This document shows positions 17,645-25,444 of a DNA stretch of 64,000 nucleotides, in pieces. The notes beneath the pieces are model-generated. The model saw nothing but the letters and a program-made list of their open reading frames with translations. It was not told the DNA's origin and searched no databases. The translations under genes and the position numbers were made by a program. Origin of the DNA: Gordonibacter faecis (lineage in GTDB: Bacteria; Actinomycetota; Coriobacteriia; Coriobacteriales; Eggerthellaceae); assembly GCF_030077735.1 (NCBI RefSeq), contig NZ_JASJEU010000005.1, positions 62,001-126,000 of the forward strand. Direction: 5' to 3'. Position 1 is the first letter of the stretch. Each line of letters begins with the position of its first letter.

Positions 17645-18463
17645 ATGGGAAAAGTATTTGTATTCGATCACGCAAAGTGCAACGGTTGCCGCAACTGCCA
17701 GATAGCATGCAAAGACGAGCACGTCGACAATGACTGGTCCCCTTGGGCAAAACCCCAACCTGACACCGGCCACTTCTGGACACATATTGAAGAACGTGTC
17801 TGTGGCCAAGTGCCAAAAGTCAAGGTTTCTTACCTGCTTCACATCTGCCAACACTGCGAGAATGCACCCTGCATCGAGGCTGCACCGGAAGCGGTTTTTC
17901 GTCGAGACGATGGCCTGGTCATCATCGACCCAGAAAAGGCAAAAGGTTTGAAGGAACTTGTCGAAGCGTGCCCCTATGAAGCCATTTTCTGGAACGAAGA
18001 ACTTGAGCTTCCTCAGAAGTGCACAGGTTGCGCGCATCTCGTTGATGCAGGAGAGGTTCCTCACTGTGTCGATGTGTGTCCTCATGGCGCTTTACGCTTC
18101 GGCGATGAAGAAGATTTTGAATCCGAATTGGCAATCGCCGAAGCGCTCGTACCAGAGCGTGCAAAAACAGACTGCCCACGCGTACACTACCTCAACCTTC
18201 CCAAGCGCTTCCTCGCTGGTCTTGTTGTAGACCTAGAGGCAGACGAGGTGGTAATCGGCGCAAAGGTTACGGCAGAAAACGTGGATTCTGGGGAAGTTCT
18301 AGTTACCGAAACCGACGAATTCGGCGATTTCTGGTTCCACTGTGTTCCCGAAGCCAACTGGAAGCTCTATGTCGAAGCCGAAGGCTATCTCTCTCGCATG
18401 CTGGAAGCTTCCACCGTTGAAGAGGACCGCAACGTAGGACCTGTGCAAGTGTTCGCGAGCTAA
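17645..18463 (+). CDS. Transhydroxylase-like iron-sulfur small subunit with C-terminal beta domain
   Basis: 272 aa, close to the 274 aa of the Pelobacter transhydroxylase beta subunit. Start at ATG 17645, 4 nt after the large-subunit stop; the longer frame overlaps that gene. Twelve cluster cysteines are visible: 'KCNGCRNCQIAC', 'CQHCENAPC', 'ACPYE', 'KCTGC' and 'HCVDVCPHG', exactly enough for three 4Fe-4S clusters; the fourth Cys of the second motif is Ala ('CIEAAP'), as expected for a three-cluster protein. Residues about 193-272 form a carboxypeptidase-regulatory-like / transthyretin-like beta domain ('VVIGAKVTAENVDSGEVLV'), a known transhydroxylase beta feature. Confidence 0.87.
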   Translation: MGKVFVFDHAKCNGCRNCQIACKDEHVDNDWSPWAKPQPDTGHFWTHIEERVCGQVPKVKVSYLLHICQHCENAPCIEAAPEAVFRRDDGLVIIDPEKAKGLKELVEACPYEAIFWNEELELPQKCTGCAHLVDAGEVPHCVDVCPHGALRFGDEEDFESELAIAEALVPERAKTDCPRVHYLNLPKRFLAGLVVDLEADEVVIGAKVTAENVDSGEVLVTETDEFGDFWFHCVPEANWKLYVEAEGYLSRMLEASTVEEDRNVGPVQVFAS

Positions 18464-18480
18464 GTAGGTAATAAGGGGAG

Positions 18481-18514
18481 CGGCGGGCGACGGGCCTCGG
18501 TCCGCGCTCGCCGC
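18481..18514 (+). terminator. GC-rich hairpin between the small subunit and the transporter
   Basis: GGCGGGCG pairs imperfectly with CGCTCGCC across a 15-nt loop, just after the stop at 18463. No T-run follows, so it may be an attenuating or mRNA-processing hairpin rather than a full terminator. Confidence 0.4.
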
Positions 18515-18531
18515 CTGAAAGGGGTGAACTC

Positions 18532-19956
18532 ATGAGTTCTGAAGCCTTGAAGAAAACATTCTCTGTCAAGGGAGTAGTGGGCATCGTCTTGTCGATCGTC
18601 GTCATGATCGCATCATGCATGGTGCCAGGCACCGAAGCACTCTCCCACGAGGGAGCTATGGGCCTGGGCATCATGGCAACGGCCGTCATTCTCTGGATCT
18701 GCGAGACTTTTCCCGCAGGAGTCACCGGCATTCTCGTTCTCGTTTTGGCGGGAATGTTCAACGTCGTTCCGCTCAAAACGGTGTTTTCCGGATTTGGTGG
18801 CACGACGGTGTTTTTCGTCATCGGCGTGTTCAGCCTAACCATTCTGATGATGAAGACAAACCTGGGACAGCGACTCACCAGAAGGCTTGTCAAATGGGCC
18901 GGTCCTAACTCCAAGAAACTCGTACTAGCGTTCATGATAGGCTCGGCGCTTATCTCTACCGTTATGACCGACACGGGAGCTGTTGTTATCACTATGGGTT
19001 TGGCACTTCCGTTTCTGGAAGCCATCGGTCACAAGCCCGGCCAGTCCAATCTTGGAAAATGCCTGATGATAGGTGTAGCCTTTGCTGCCATCATGGGCGG
19101 ATTCTGCACACCCGCTGGACACTCCATGAACGTCTTGGCGCTAGGTATGCTCCAAGAGTTTAACGGCGCAAGCATCGGCTTTTTGCAGTGGATGCTCGTG
19201 GGTGTTCCCTTCGCCATTGTTCTCATTCCCATTTGCTGGATCTTCCTCGTCAAAATCCTCAAACCCGAGCCCATCACTGAAGGCGATATCGAAACTATTC
19301 TTTCGGGAACGAGCGATTTGGGCAAGCTCAGTACCTTGGAGAAGAAGGCACTCGTCATGCTCATCGGCATTCCGGTGCTGTGGATTCTTGGCAACTGGAT
19401 TCCCCTGCTGGATACCACAACCGTAGCCGTCATTGGTTTGGCTATTATGTTTATGCCCGGCATGAATCTACTCGAATGGGAGGATATGCAGAAAGGTGTT
19501 CCGTGGAATATCGTTCTCATGCTGGGAGGCATCTTATCTCTGGGATCCATTTTGGGAGCAACTGGCGGAGCCGCTTACATAGCGAACCTGTTCCTTTCCA
19601 GTGGCGTGCTTGCCATGGATCCTTTGGTTGCACTCCTACTGATTGGCGCGTTTGCTTACCTACTTCACACGTTTTTGCCCGTCGCACCCGCAATCCTCAC
19701 CATTTTCCTGCCTCCGCTTTTTGTGTTCGCTGAAGCAGCTGGGATTCCGCCTGCGGTTCCGATGCTTATCATTGTGGCCATTGTGTCCGGAAACTTCATC
19801 TTGCCGCTGAATCCCACGATCACAGTAGCGTATGCGAAGGGCTACTTCACGTTTGCCGACGTAGCCAAAGCAGGCATCATTCCTGCAATTATCTTCGTGG
19901 CGATACTCGTTCCTTGGGTATCCTTCATGGCCGGGACTCTTGGATTAGGTATGTAA
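18532..19956 (+). CDS. DASS/SLC13-family anion transporter
   Basis: 474 aa with about 12 hydrophobic helices. SLC13 signatures: 'MTDTGAVVITMGLALPF', 'AFAAIMGGFCTPAGHSMN' and a late 'VSGNFILPLNPTITVAYAKGYF' near residues 415-440. The family co-transports di- and tricarboxylates, sulfate or other organic anions with Na+. RBS AAAGGGGTG before ATG 18532. Position at the end of the transhydroxylase operon suggests it imports the enzyme's aromatic or organic anion substrate; this is inference. Confidence 0.87.
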   Translation: MSSEALKKTFSVKGVVGIVLSIVVMIASCMVPGTEALSHEGAMGLGIMATAVILWICETFPAGVTGILVLVLAGMFNVVPLKTVFSGFGGTTVFFVIGVFSLTILMMKTNLGQRLTRRLVKWAGPNSKKLVLAFMIGSALISTVMTDTGAVVITMGLALPFLEAIGHKPGQSNLGKCLMIGVAFAAIMGGFCTPAGHSMNVLALGMLQEFNGASIGFLQWMLVGVPFAIVLIPICWIFLVKILKPEPITEGDIETILSGTSDLGKLSTLEKKALVMLIGIPVLWILGNWIPLLDTTTVAVIGLAIMFMPGMNLLEWEDMQKGVPWNIVLMLGGILSLGSILGATGGAAYIANLFLSSGVLAMDPLVALLLIGAFAYLLHTFLPVAPAILTIFLPPLFVFAEAAGIPPAVPMLIIVAIVSGNFILPLNPTITVAYAKGYFTFADVAKAGIIPAIIFVAILVPWVSFMAGTLGLGM

Positions 19957-20026
19957 CTTTCTTCTTGATGTCTGGGGGCTCTAGCAATGACACCTGTCTC
20001 CCTCAAGCGCCGCAAACGTCAAGAGG

Positions 20027-20248
20027 CTAGCGACGGTCAGAATTAGGCCTCAAAAGCTCATAAGCTTCGATGTTTAAGCTATCAGCAATTTTCTGGAGAT
20101 TTTTAACCGACACGTTGATACGCCGCTGCTCAATCCCTCCGATATACGTTCGATGGAGGTTGCAGACGTTTGCAAGCCCCTCCTGTGAAAGGCCCGTACG
20201 CTTTCGATAGAACCTGAGATTTGCTGAAAGGACGTCAAAAATATCCAT
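20027..20248 (-). CDS. Small XRE/Cro-type HTH regulator
   Basis: 73 aa, nearly all one HTH domain: 'LSANLRFYRKRTGLSQEGLANVCNLHRTYIGGIEQ' (residues about 8-42), the pattern of restriction-modification C proteins and phage Cro/C2 repressors. Lower GC than dxr beside it. It lies at the right edge of the inserted block and converges on the DASS transporter gene. No methylase or nuclease gene is nearby, so a control-protein role in restriction is not supported. Confidence 0.8.
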   Translation of the reverse strand: MDIFDVLSANLRFYRKRTGLSQEGLANVCNLHRTYIGGIEQRRINVSVKNLQKIADSLNIEAYELLRPNSDRR

Positions 20249-20478
20249 GTCGTCTCTAATGATCGTAGTGCTAGTACCTCATTATTTTGAGTAAGCGCCT
20301 ATGATATATCGACAGAATATAAGTAGCATTTAAGGTTCAAAGGAGTGAATAATCACAGATTAGACTATAGATAGCCAGTTCAAGGAGGTCTTGTCATCTA
20401 CCCGTGTTGTCTTTTGCACGGGTAGATGCATTTACCTTGGCGGCATGAGAATAAGGGTATCGAGAACTCTGGAACTAC
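20249..20478. other. Right border of the inserted block
   Basis: 230 bases, AT-rich at 20270-20380, between the small HTH gene and the stop of dxr. It holds one strong inverted repeat (20395-20428). No transposase, tRNA or att-like duplication could be seen by eye. Confidence 0.45.
20395..20428 (-). terminator. Perfect 12-bp hairpin downstream of dxr
   Basis: CATCTACCCGTG, 10-nt loop, CACGGGTAGATG, about 50 nt after the dxr stop in the direction of dxr transcription. No U-run follows. It may end the pyrH-dxr transcript at the place where the operon was cut. Confidence 0.5.
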
Positions 20479-21810
20479 TTACGATAGTCGGCGGCGGGCT
20501 TCGGTGCGCGACCAGGTGTCGAGGGCTTCTAGTTGGTCGAGGCTTTCTACCTGCTGCACGCCAGCACGTTCGTGGGCGTCCATGACGGCTTCGACACACG
20601 CGGCTATGCCCAGGTAGGAGCTTTCTTCGGCAAGAAATGCGGCCACGGCCACCTCGTTGGCAGCGTTCATGACGCAAGGCAGTGTGCCGCCCACTTCACC
20701 CGCGTGGCGCGCGAGCGCGAGGCAACGGAACGTGTCCTCATCGGGCGCGGCGAACTCGAGCGACCCCAGCGTGCGGAAGTCGAGCGGAGCCACCGGCGCG
20801 TCCCAGCGCTCGGGGTAACTGAGCGCGAACTGGATGGGAATGCGCATGTCGGTGGTACCAAGGTGCGCCTTCACGCTGCCGTCGGCGAATTCCACCATGG
20901 AATGGATGGCACTCTGCGGCTGCACCACCACGCTGATGCGGTCGTACGGCATGGCGAACAGGTGGTGCGCCTCGATAACCTCAAGGCCCTTGTTCATGAG
21001 CGTGGATGAGTCGATGGAAATTTTCGCACCCATATTCCACGTGGGATGTGCGAGCGCCTGAGCAGGCGTGATGTTCGCCAACTCGCTGCGCGTGCGACCG
21101 CGAAAGGGGCCACCGGATGCGGTCACCCACAGGCGCGACACCTCACGCGCGTCCTCGCCGAGCAGGCATTGGTAGATGGCGCCGTGCTCTGAGTCGATAG
21201 GCATGAGCGCGCCAGCCGGGCCGGTGGCAGGTGCCACGCCGGATGCACGGCGCTGTTCGTCCACCTGAGCGGCCAGCGGCATGATGAGGTCGCCACCCAC
21301 CACGAGCGATTCCTTGTTGGCCAGCGCGAGCACCTTGCCTGCGCGCAGCGTTTCGTAGCTAGCTCGCAGGCCCGCCGCGCCCACCAGCGCGTTCACCACG
21401 ATGTCGGCCTCGGGGAGCTGGGCCAACGCAGCAACCGCTTCTGCGCCAAACCCGAGTGTTGGCTCGGAAACTTCGCCCGCTGACGCCGCGCGGGATCCTT
21501 CAATTACGGCCGCTTCGCGACCTTCGCGCAGGATGGCAGAAGGAGCAGCGTCGCACTCGCTGACGAAGCGAGTTGACTGCTTGGCCAGAATGACACTCCG
21601 CAGTTCATCGGCCACAGCTTCGCCTGCTAGGCGCTCGTCGCCTACGGCCAGGTGGCGCACGCCGAACTCGCGCGCCTGCGCCAACAACTCAGTCGCCCGC
21701 GTACCCACGGCCAGCCCCACCACCTGGAGCTTATCCGCATGCCGTCGCACCACGTCAAGCGTCTGCGTACCAATAGACCCCGTAGACCCCAGAACCACAA
21801 TGCGCTTCAT
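20479..21810 (-). CDS. dxr: 1-deoxy-D-xylulose 5-phosphate reductoisomerase
   Basis: 443 aa; first committed step of the MEP pathway (DXP to MEP, NADPH). N-terminal Rossmann motif 'VLGSTGSIGTQTLDVV', 'LANKESLVVGGDLIM', the metal/substrate site 'IDSEHGAIYQCL', 'ASGGPFRG' and 'HPTWNMGAKISIDSSTLMNKGLE'. Start set at ATG 21810 with AGAGGGTGA upstream; the longer frame to 21849 has no such site. It is about 45 residues longer than typical Dxr because of extra, less conserved segments near residues 90-135 and 205-220. Last gene of pyrH-frr-uppS-cdsA-dxr. Confidence 0.95.
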   Translation of the reverse strand: MKRIVVLGSTGSIGTQTLDVVRRHADKLQVVGLAVGTRATELLAQAREFGVRHLAVGDERLAGEAVADELRSVILAKQSTRFVSECDAAPSAILREGREAAVIEGSRAASAGEVSEPTLGFGAEAVAALAQLPEADIVVNALVGAAGLRASYETLRAGKVLALANKESLVVGGDLIMPLAAQVDEQRRASGVAPATGPAGALMPIDSEHGAIYQCLLGEDAREVSRLWVTASGGPFRGRTRSELANITPAQALAHPTWNMGAKISIDSSTLMNKGLEVIEAHHLFAMPYDRISVVVQPQSAIHSMVEFADGSVKAHLGTTDMRIPIQFALSYPERWDAPVAPLDFRTLGSLEFAAPDEDTFRCLALARHAGEVGGTLPCVMNAANEVAVAAFLAEESSYLGIAACVEAVMDAHERAGVQQVESLDQLEALDTWSRTEARRRLS

Positions 21811-21860
21811 ATGTTCACCCTCTAGGTCACCCTTAATGTAGCTTTGCACGTATATTTACC

Positions 21861-22011
21861 GAAAATGGCAGAAAGGGCGCTTTGTGTACGGATTTTTGAG
21901 GAGCCCGGCAAACGCGACTATCGGCCACCTGGGATTATGTCGCCCACTATTCCTTTCGCTCGCCTCTGAGCGCCTGAAATCCGTACACAAAACGCCCTTT
22001 GTGCCATTTTC
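21861..22011. repeat. 151-bp element with 35-bp inverted termini
   Basis: The arm 21861-21895 and the reverse complement of 21977-22011 match at 33 of 35 positions, with an 81-nt centre. It lies between cdsA and dxr. The shape is that of a MITE-like element or a very long mRNA hairpin. No target duplication was evident by eye and no second copy was seen in this window. Confidence 0.7.
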
Positions 22012-22038
22012 TGCCTAACGGTCGGCGGAACCCAAAAC

Positions 22039-22953
22039 CTAATAAGGGATGCACCCGCCAACCACCAGCAATATAGCCGACGTCACAGCCACCAGGAACA
22101 GTGAGTCACACCGGTCGAGCAGGCCTCCGTGACCGGGCATTATGGTGCCGGAGTCTTTGAAGCCGGAGTTGCGCTTGATGCGGCTTTCCGCCAAGTCGCC
22201 CAGCACGCCCATGAGTCCGCTGATCACGCCAAATACGATAGCCTGCGGGATGCTCATCACCACACCGGGCACCAGCGTCATCAAGCACCAGAACACCGCC
22301 GACCCCGCAAGCCCCGCCAGAAACCCTTCCCAGCTTTTCTTCGGCGATGTGCGCGGTGCCAGCTTATGCTTGCCAAACTTGCTTCCCACCAGGTAGGCAA
22401 AGGAGTCGTTCGCCCACACGCTCAGGAAAATACCCAGCACCAGCACCCCGCCCCACGGCGCCTCAAGCGACTGGCGCACCACGATGATGCTGGATAGCAG
22501 CATGCCGCAGTACGCAGCGCCAAAGAAACTCACGCCCACGTCGGGCACACGCGCACGCATCCAAAACACGTACCACACGATAAGTGCCAGCAGCAGCGCC
22601 AGACTCACGTAGAGCGCGCCCTCTATGCCCAGGAAAAATACCCCAACGGGGTACAGCATCGCGGCCACAATGCCCAGCATCTCGTTGGGTAGTTTCGCGT
22701 CAGCGCGCAGCATGTAGTAGAATTCGCCAGCCGTAATGCCGGCCATGGCCACCAGCAGCGCCAGTGTAGTCCACTCGCTCACCAGGATACACACCACCGA
22801 CACCGCAATGTAGATGAAGCCCGTACGGAAGCGCACCTGGAAGTTCGTGGGATTCTTCAGCTTCTTGGGGGTTTTGTCCTGCGCGAACTCTTTGAGTCGC
22901 TCTTTGCGCGAGCGCTCGGCGGCAGCAAGCTCGGCGTCCGTTCGATCGGACAC
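22039..22953 (-). CDS. cdsA: Phosphatidate cytidylyltransferase
   Basis: 304 aa. Makes CDP-diacylglycerol from phosphatidic acid and CTP. A hydrophilic N-terminal 45 residues precede about eight membrane helices; the C-terminal family signature is present as 'SRIKRNSGFKDSGTIMPGHGGLLDRCDS'-type residues around 255-282 (SxxKR..D.kD.....PGHGG..DR.D). GTG start at 22953 sits 1 nt from the uppS stop, so the pair is coupled. Confidence 0.94.
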   Translation of the reverse strand: MSDRTDAELAAAERSRKERLKEFAQDKTPKKLKNPTNFQVRFRTGFIYIAVSVVCILVSEWTTLALLVAMAGITAGEFYYMLRADAKLPNEMLGIVAAMLYPVGVFFLGIEGALYVSLALLLALIVWYVFWMRARVPDVGVSFFGAAYCGMLLSSIIVVRQSLEAPWGGVLVLGIFLSVWANDSFAYLVGSKFGKHKLAPRTSPKKSWEGFLAGLAGSAVFWCLMTLVPGVVMSIPQAIVFGVISGLMGVLGDLAESRIKRNSGFKDSGTIMPGHGGLLDRCDSLFLVAVTSAILLVVGGCIPY

Positions 22954-22954
22954 G

Positions 22955-23779
22955 CTACTTCACCGCCCCAAACCGACGATCGCGCCCCTGAAACTCCAAC
23001 AGCGCCCGCAAGAACTCGTACCGATCGAAGTCCGGCCACAGCACATCCGTGCACACAAATTCGGAATAGGCAATCTGCCACAGCAAAAAGTTCGACACGC
23101 GCATTTCACCACTCGTGCGAATGAGCAGGTCAGGGTCAGGAATGCCCGCGGTATAGAGGTGCGCCGCCAACGCTTCTTCAGACAGCGGCTCCGGCGTGCG
23201 ACCCTCACGCAGGGCGGCGTGCGCTTCATCCATATAGGCCTGCACAGCGTCGAGCAGTTCCACGCGTCCGCCGTAGTTCACGGCCACGATCAGTGTCATG
23301 CCGTCGTTGTCCTTCGTTTTCTCCCACGCCTTGGCGAACGCGTCGCGCGTTTTTTTGGGCAGCGCGTCGGTGCGCCCGATAGTCATAACGCGCACGTGTT
23401 CCTCGTGCAGGCCATCCACCTCGGCAAGCATGGTGGTGGCAAACAGGTTCATAAGGCCGATGACCTCGTCCTGCGGCCGCTTCCAGTTCTCGGATGAAAA
23501 CGAGTAGATGGTGAGGTAGCGCACACCCACGTCTGACGCGCAGCGAATGGTTTCGCGCACAGCCTCAATGCCGGCCTTGTGCCCGAACAGGCGATTCTTG
23601 CCGCGCTCCTTCGCCCAGCGCCCGTTGCCGTCCATGATAACCGCCACATGCTCCGGCACCGCCGCAGGGTCAAGCTGCGTCGGATCAAGATCCGCCGGCG
23701 GGTTCGGAAATATGTACTCAAGCGGCTTATTCAATAAAGTAGCGCTTTCTGGTTGAAGTTCAAAAGCACGAGCCAACAA
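22955..23779 (-). CDS. uppS: Isoprenyl (undecaprenyl) diphosphate synthase
   Basis: 274 aa. Cis-prenyltransferase making the lipid carrier for cell-wall synthesis. Signatures: 'HVAVIMDGNGRWAKERG' (catalytic Asp), 'GHKAGIEAVRETIR', 'YLTIYSFSSENWKRP' and the C-terminal 'DLLIRTSGEMRVSNFLLWQ'. The first 40 residues are non-conserved. The start is uncertain: the frame begins at a TTG (23779) with no Shine-Dalgarno, and repeat copy B lies immediately upstream, between this gene and frr. Confidence 0.93.
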   Translation of the reverse strand: MLARAFELQPESATLLNKPLEYIFPNPPADLDPTQLDPAAVPEHVAVIMDGNGRWAKERGKNRLFGHKAGIEAVRETIRCASDVGVRYLTIYSFSSENWKRPQDEVIGLMNLFATTMLAEVDGLHEEHVRVMTIGRTDALPKKTRDAFAKAWEKTKDNDGMTLIVAVNYGGRVELLDAVQAYMDEAHAALREGRTPEPLSEEALAAHLYTAGIPDPDLLIRTSGEMRVSNFLLWQIAYSEFVCTDVLWPDFDRYEFLRALLEFQGRDRRFGAVK

Positions 23780-23808
23780 AAGGGCACAGGTTGATAGAGG
23801 GTGACACA

Positions 23809-23971
23809 GGTTGGCGTAGTAAGTCAGCGAGAAGCGTCGAGGTGCCCCGAATTGCCGTGAAAGCTTGAGGAAGCGTACTTAAGTACGCGACGAAAGCTTG
23901 GAGCGGCAAGGCGGGGTGCCGCGACGCTTCGCAGCGTCGAGCGGTTGCGCGGGCCGTAGGCCCGCGCAACC
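23809..23971 (+). repeat. Dispersed structured element, copy B
   Basis: Lead 'GTTGGCGTAGTAAGTCAGCG'; long hairpin with basal pairs GAAGCGTCG/CGACGCTTC, inner pairs TTGCCG/CGGCAA and AAAGCTT/AAGCTTT-like arms, and a perfect 16-nt palindromic apex GCGTACTTAAGTACGC; then 'GCAGCGTCGA' and a perfect 13-bp hairpin 23943-23971 whose last base is the first base of the complement of the frr stop codon. Located between frr and uppS. Confidence 0.78.
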
Positions 23972-24528
23972 TAAATCTCCATCACTTCCGCTTCCTTCTT
24001 CTTGAAGGCAGCTTCCACTTCGGCTACGTACTTGTCGGTGAGTTTCTGCACGTCAGCCTGGGCGCGGCGCTCGTCGTCCTCGGGCAGATTGTCGTCCTTG
24101 ACGGCGCGCTCCAAAGCGGCGTTCGCGTCCTGGCGAGCCTTGCGCACGGCAACGCGTGCTTCCTCGGCGTACACCTTGCACTGCTTCACCAGTTCACGAC
24201 GGCGCTCCTCGGTCAGCGAGGGGAACGGCAGGCGGATGACCGACCCGTCGTTGGACGGCGTCACGCCCAAGTCGCTCTCCAGAATAGCGTGCTCGATAGC
24301 ACCTAGAACGCCCTTGTCCCACGGCTCGATGACCAGCATGTGCGCGTCGGGCGTCTTGATGCCCGCCATCTGGTTCACCGGTGTCGGCACGCCGTAGTAG
24401 TCCACCTTGATGCGGTCGAGCAGCATCGCGTTCGCGCGCCCCGTGCGAACCGCGCCGAAATTATCGTGCAGCGACGTGAGGGCCTTCTGCATGCGCTCCT
24501 CTGCCTGCGCCATGATATCGTTGACCAT
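23971..24528 (-). CDS. frr: Ribosome recycling factor
   Basis: 185 aa, standard length. Splits post-termination ribosomes with EF-G. Typical N terminus 'AEERMQKALTSLHDNFGAVRTGRA', central 'NDGSVIRLPFPSLTEERRRELVKQ' and Lys/Glu-rich C-terminal helix. ATG 24528 with AAAGGA upstream. Follows pyrH as in most bacteria. Confidence 0.97.
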   Translation of the reverse strand: MVNDIMAQAEERMQKALTSLHDNFGAVRTGRANAMLLDRIKVDYYGVPTPVNQMAGIKTPDAHMLVIEPWDKGVLGAIEHAILESDLGVTPSNDGSVIRLPFPSLTEERRRELVKQCKVYAEEARVAVRKARQDANAALERAVKDDNLPEDDERRAQADVQKLTDKYVAEVEAAFKKKEAEVMEI

Positions 24529-24597
24529 ATCCCGAATCCTTTCACCCGGCTCCTTGCGGCGCGCCCGGCCGCAGCCGACGCGCGTTTGTGCTTGCGC

Positions 24598-25314
24598 CTA
24601 TTCTACCGTGGTTCCGACGTTTTCGCCCTTCAAAGCGCGCGAAATGTTGCCCTTCACCGTAAGGTCGAACACGATCATGGGCAGGTGATTGTCCATACAG
24701 AGCGACGTCGCCGTGGAATCCATCACGTTCAGGCCCTTCGACAGCACATCCATGTAGCTGATGCGGTCGAAACGCTTGGCATCCGGGTTCTTCGTGGGGT
24801 CGCTGTCGTACACGCCGTCCACCTTCGTGGCCTTCATGAGGCAGTCTGCGTCCAGCTCGCAGGCGCGCAGGGCCGCCGTCGTGTCGGTAGTGAAGTAGGG
24901 ATTGCCCGTGCCAGCAGCCAAAATAACCACGCGACCCTTCTCCAAATGGCGAATGGCGCGACGGCGGATGTAGGGTTCCGACACCTCCTGCATGGTGATG
25001 GCACTCTGCACGCGCGAGAAAATACCATGGCGCTCGAAAGCATCCTGCAGGGCCAGCGCGTTCATGACGGTAGCCAGCATGCCGATGTAGTCGGCCTGGG
25101 CGCGATCCATACCCTTAGCCGAAGCGGACAAGCCGCGGAAGATGTTGCCGCCACCCACCACAATGGCCAGCTGCACGCCATCGCGTACGATGTCGGCTAT
25201 CTGGTCGGCCAGGTCATCCACTACTTTCGGATCGATGCCATAGCCGACGTCTCCCGCCAACGCCTCGCCGGATAGCTTCAGCAACACGCGACGGTAGCGA
25301 TACTCTTCAGACAT
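24598..25314 (-). CDS. pyrH: UMP kinase
   Basis: 238 aa. Phosphorylates UMP to UDP; amino-acid kinase fold. Signatures: 'RVLLKLSGEAL', 'VVGGGNIFRG', 'DYIGMLATVMNALALQ' and 'KATKVDGVYDSDPTKNPDA'. ATG 25314 preceded by AAGAGGG. First gene of the pyrH-frr-uppS-cdsA-dxr operon. Confidence 0.97.
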   Translation of the reverse strand: MSEEYRYRRVLLKLSGEALAGDVGYGIDPKVVDDLADQIADIVRDGVQLAIVVGGGNIFRGLSASAKGMDRAQADYIGMLATVMNALALQDAFERHGIFSRVQSAITMQEVSEPYIRRRAIRHLEKGRVVILAAGTGNPYFTTDTTAALRACELDADCLMKATKVDGVYDSDPTKNPDAKRFDRISYMDVLSKGLNVMDSTATSLCMDNHLPMIVFDLTVKGNISRALKGENVGTTVE

Positions 25315-25370
25315 AAGCCCTCTTCCCTTCGACGCCTTGTTCAGTGCACTCGTTCAAACAATCTTACCTG

Positions 25371-25408
25371 AAAAAGAAAACGGCCGCGCTTATCGCACGG
25401 TCGTTTTC
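25371..25408 (-). terminator. Rho-independent terminator after htrA
   Basis: Read on the minus strand: a 14-bp stem (two G-U pairs) starting GAAAACGACCG, a short loop, the return arm, then TTTTT. It separates htrA from pyrH. Confidence 0.8.
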
Positions 25409-25444
25409 GGTCATTTCACGCAAAGGACAGACGTGAGGGCTTTG

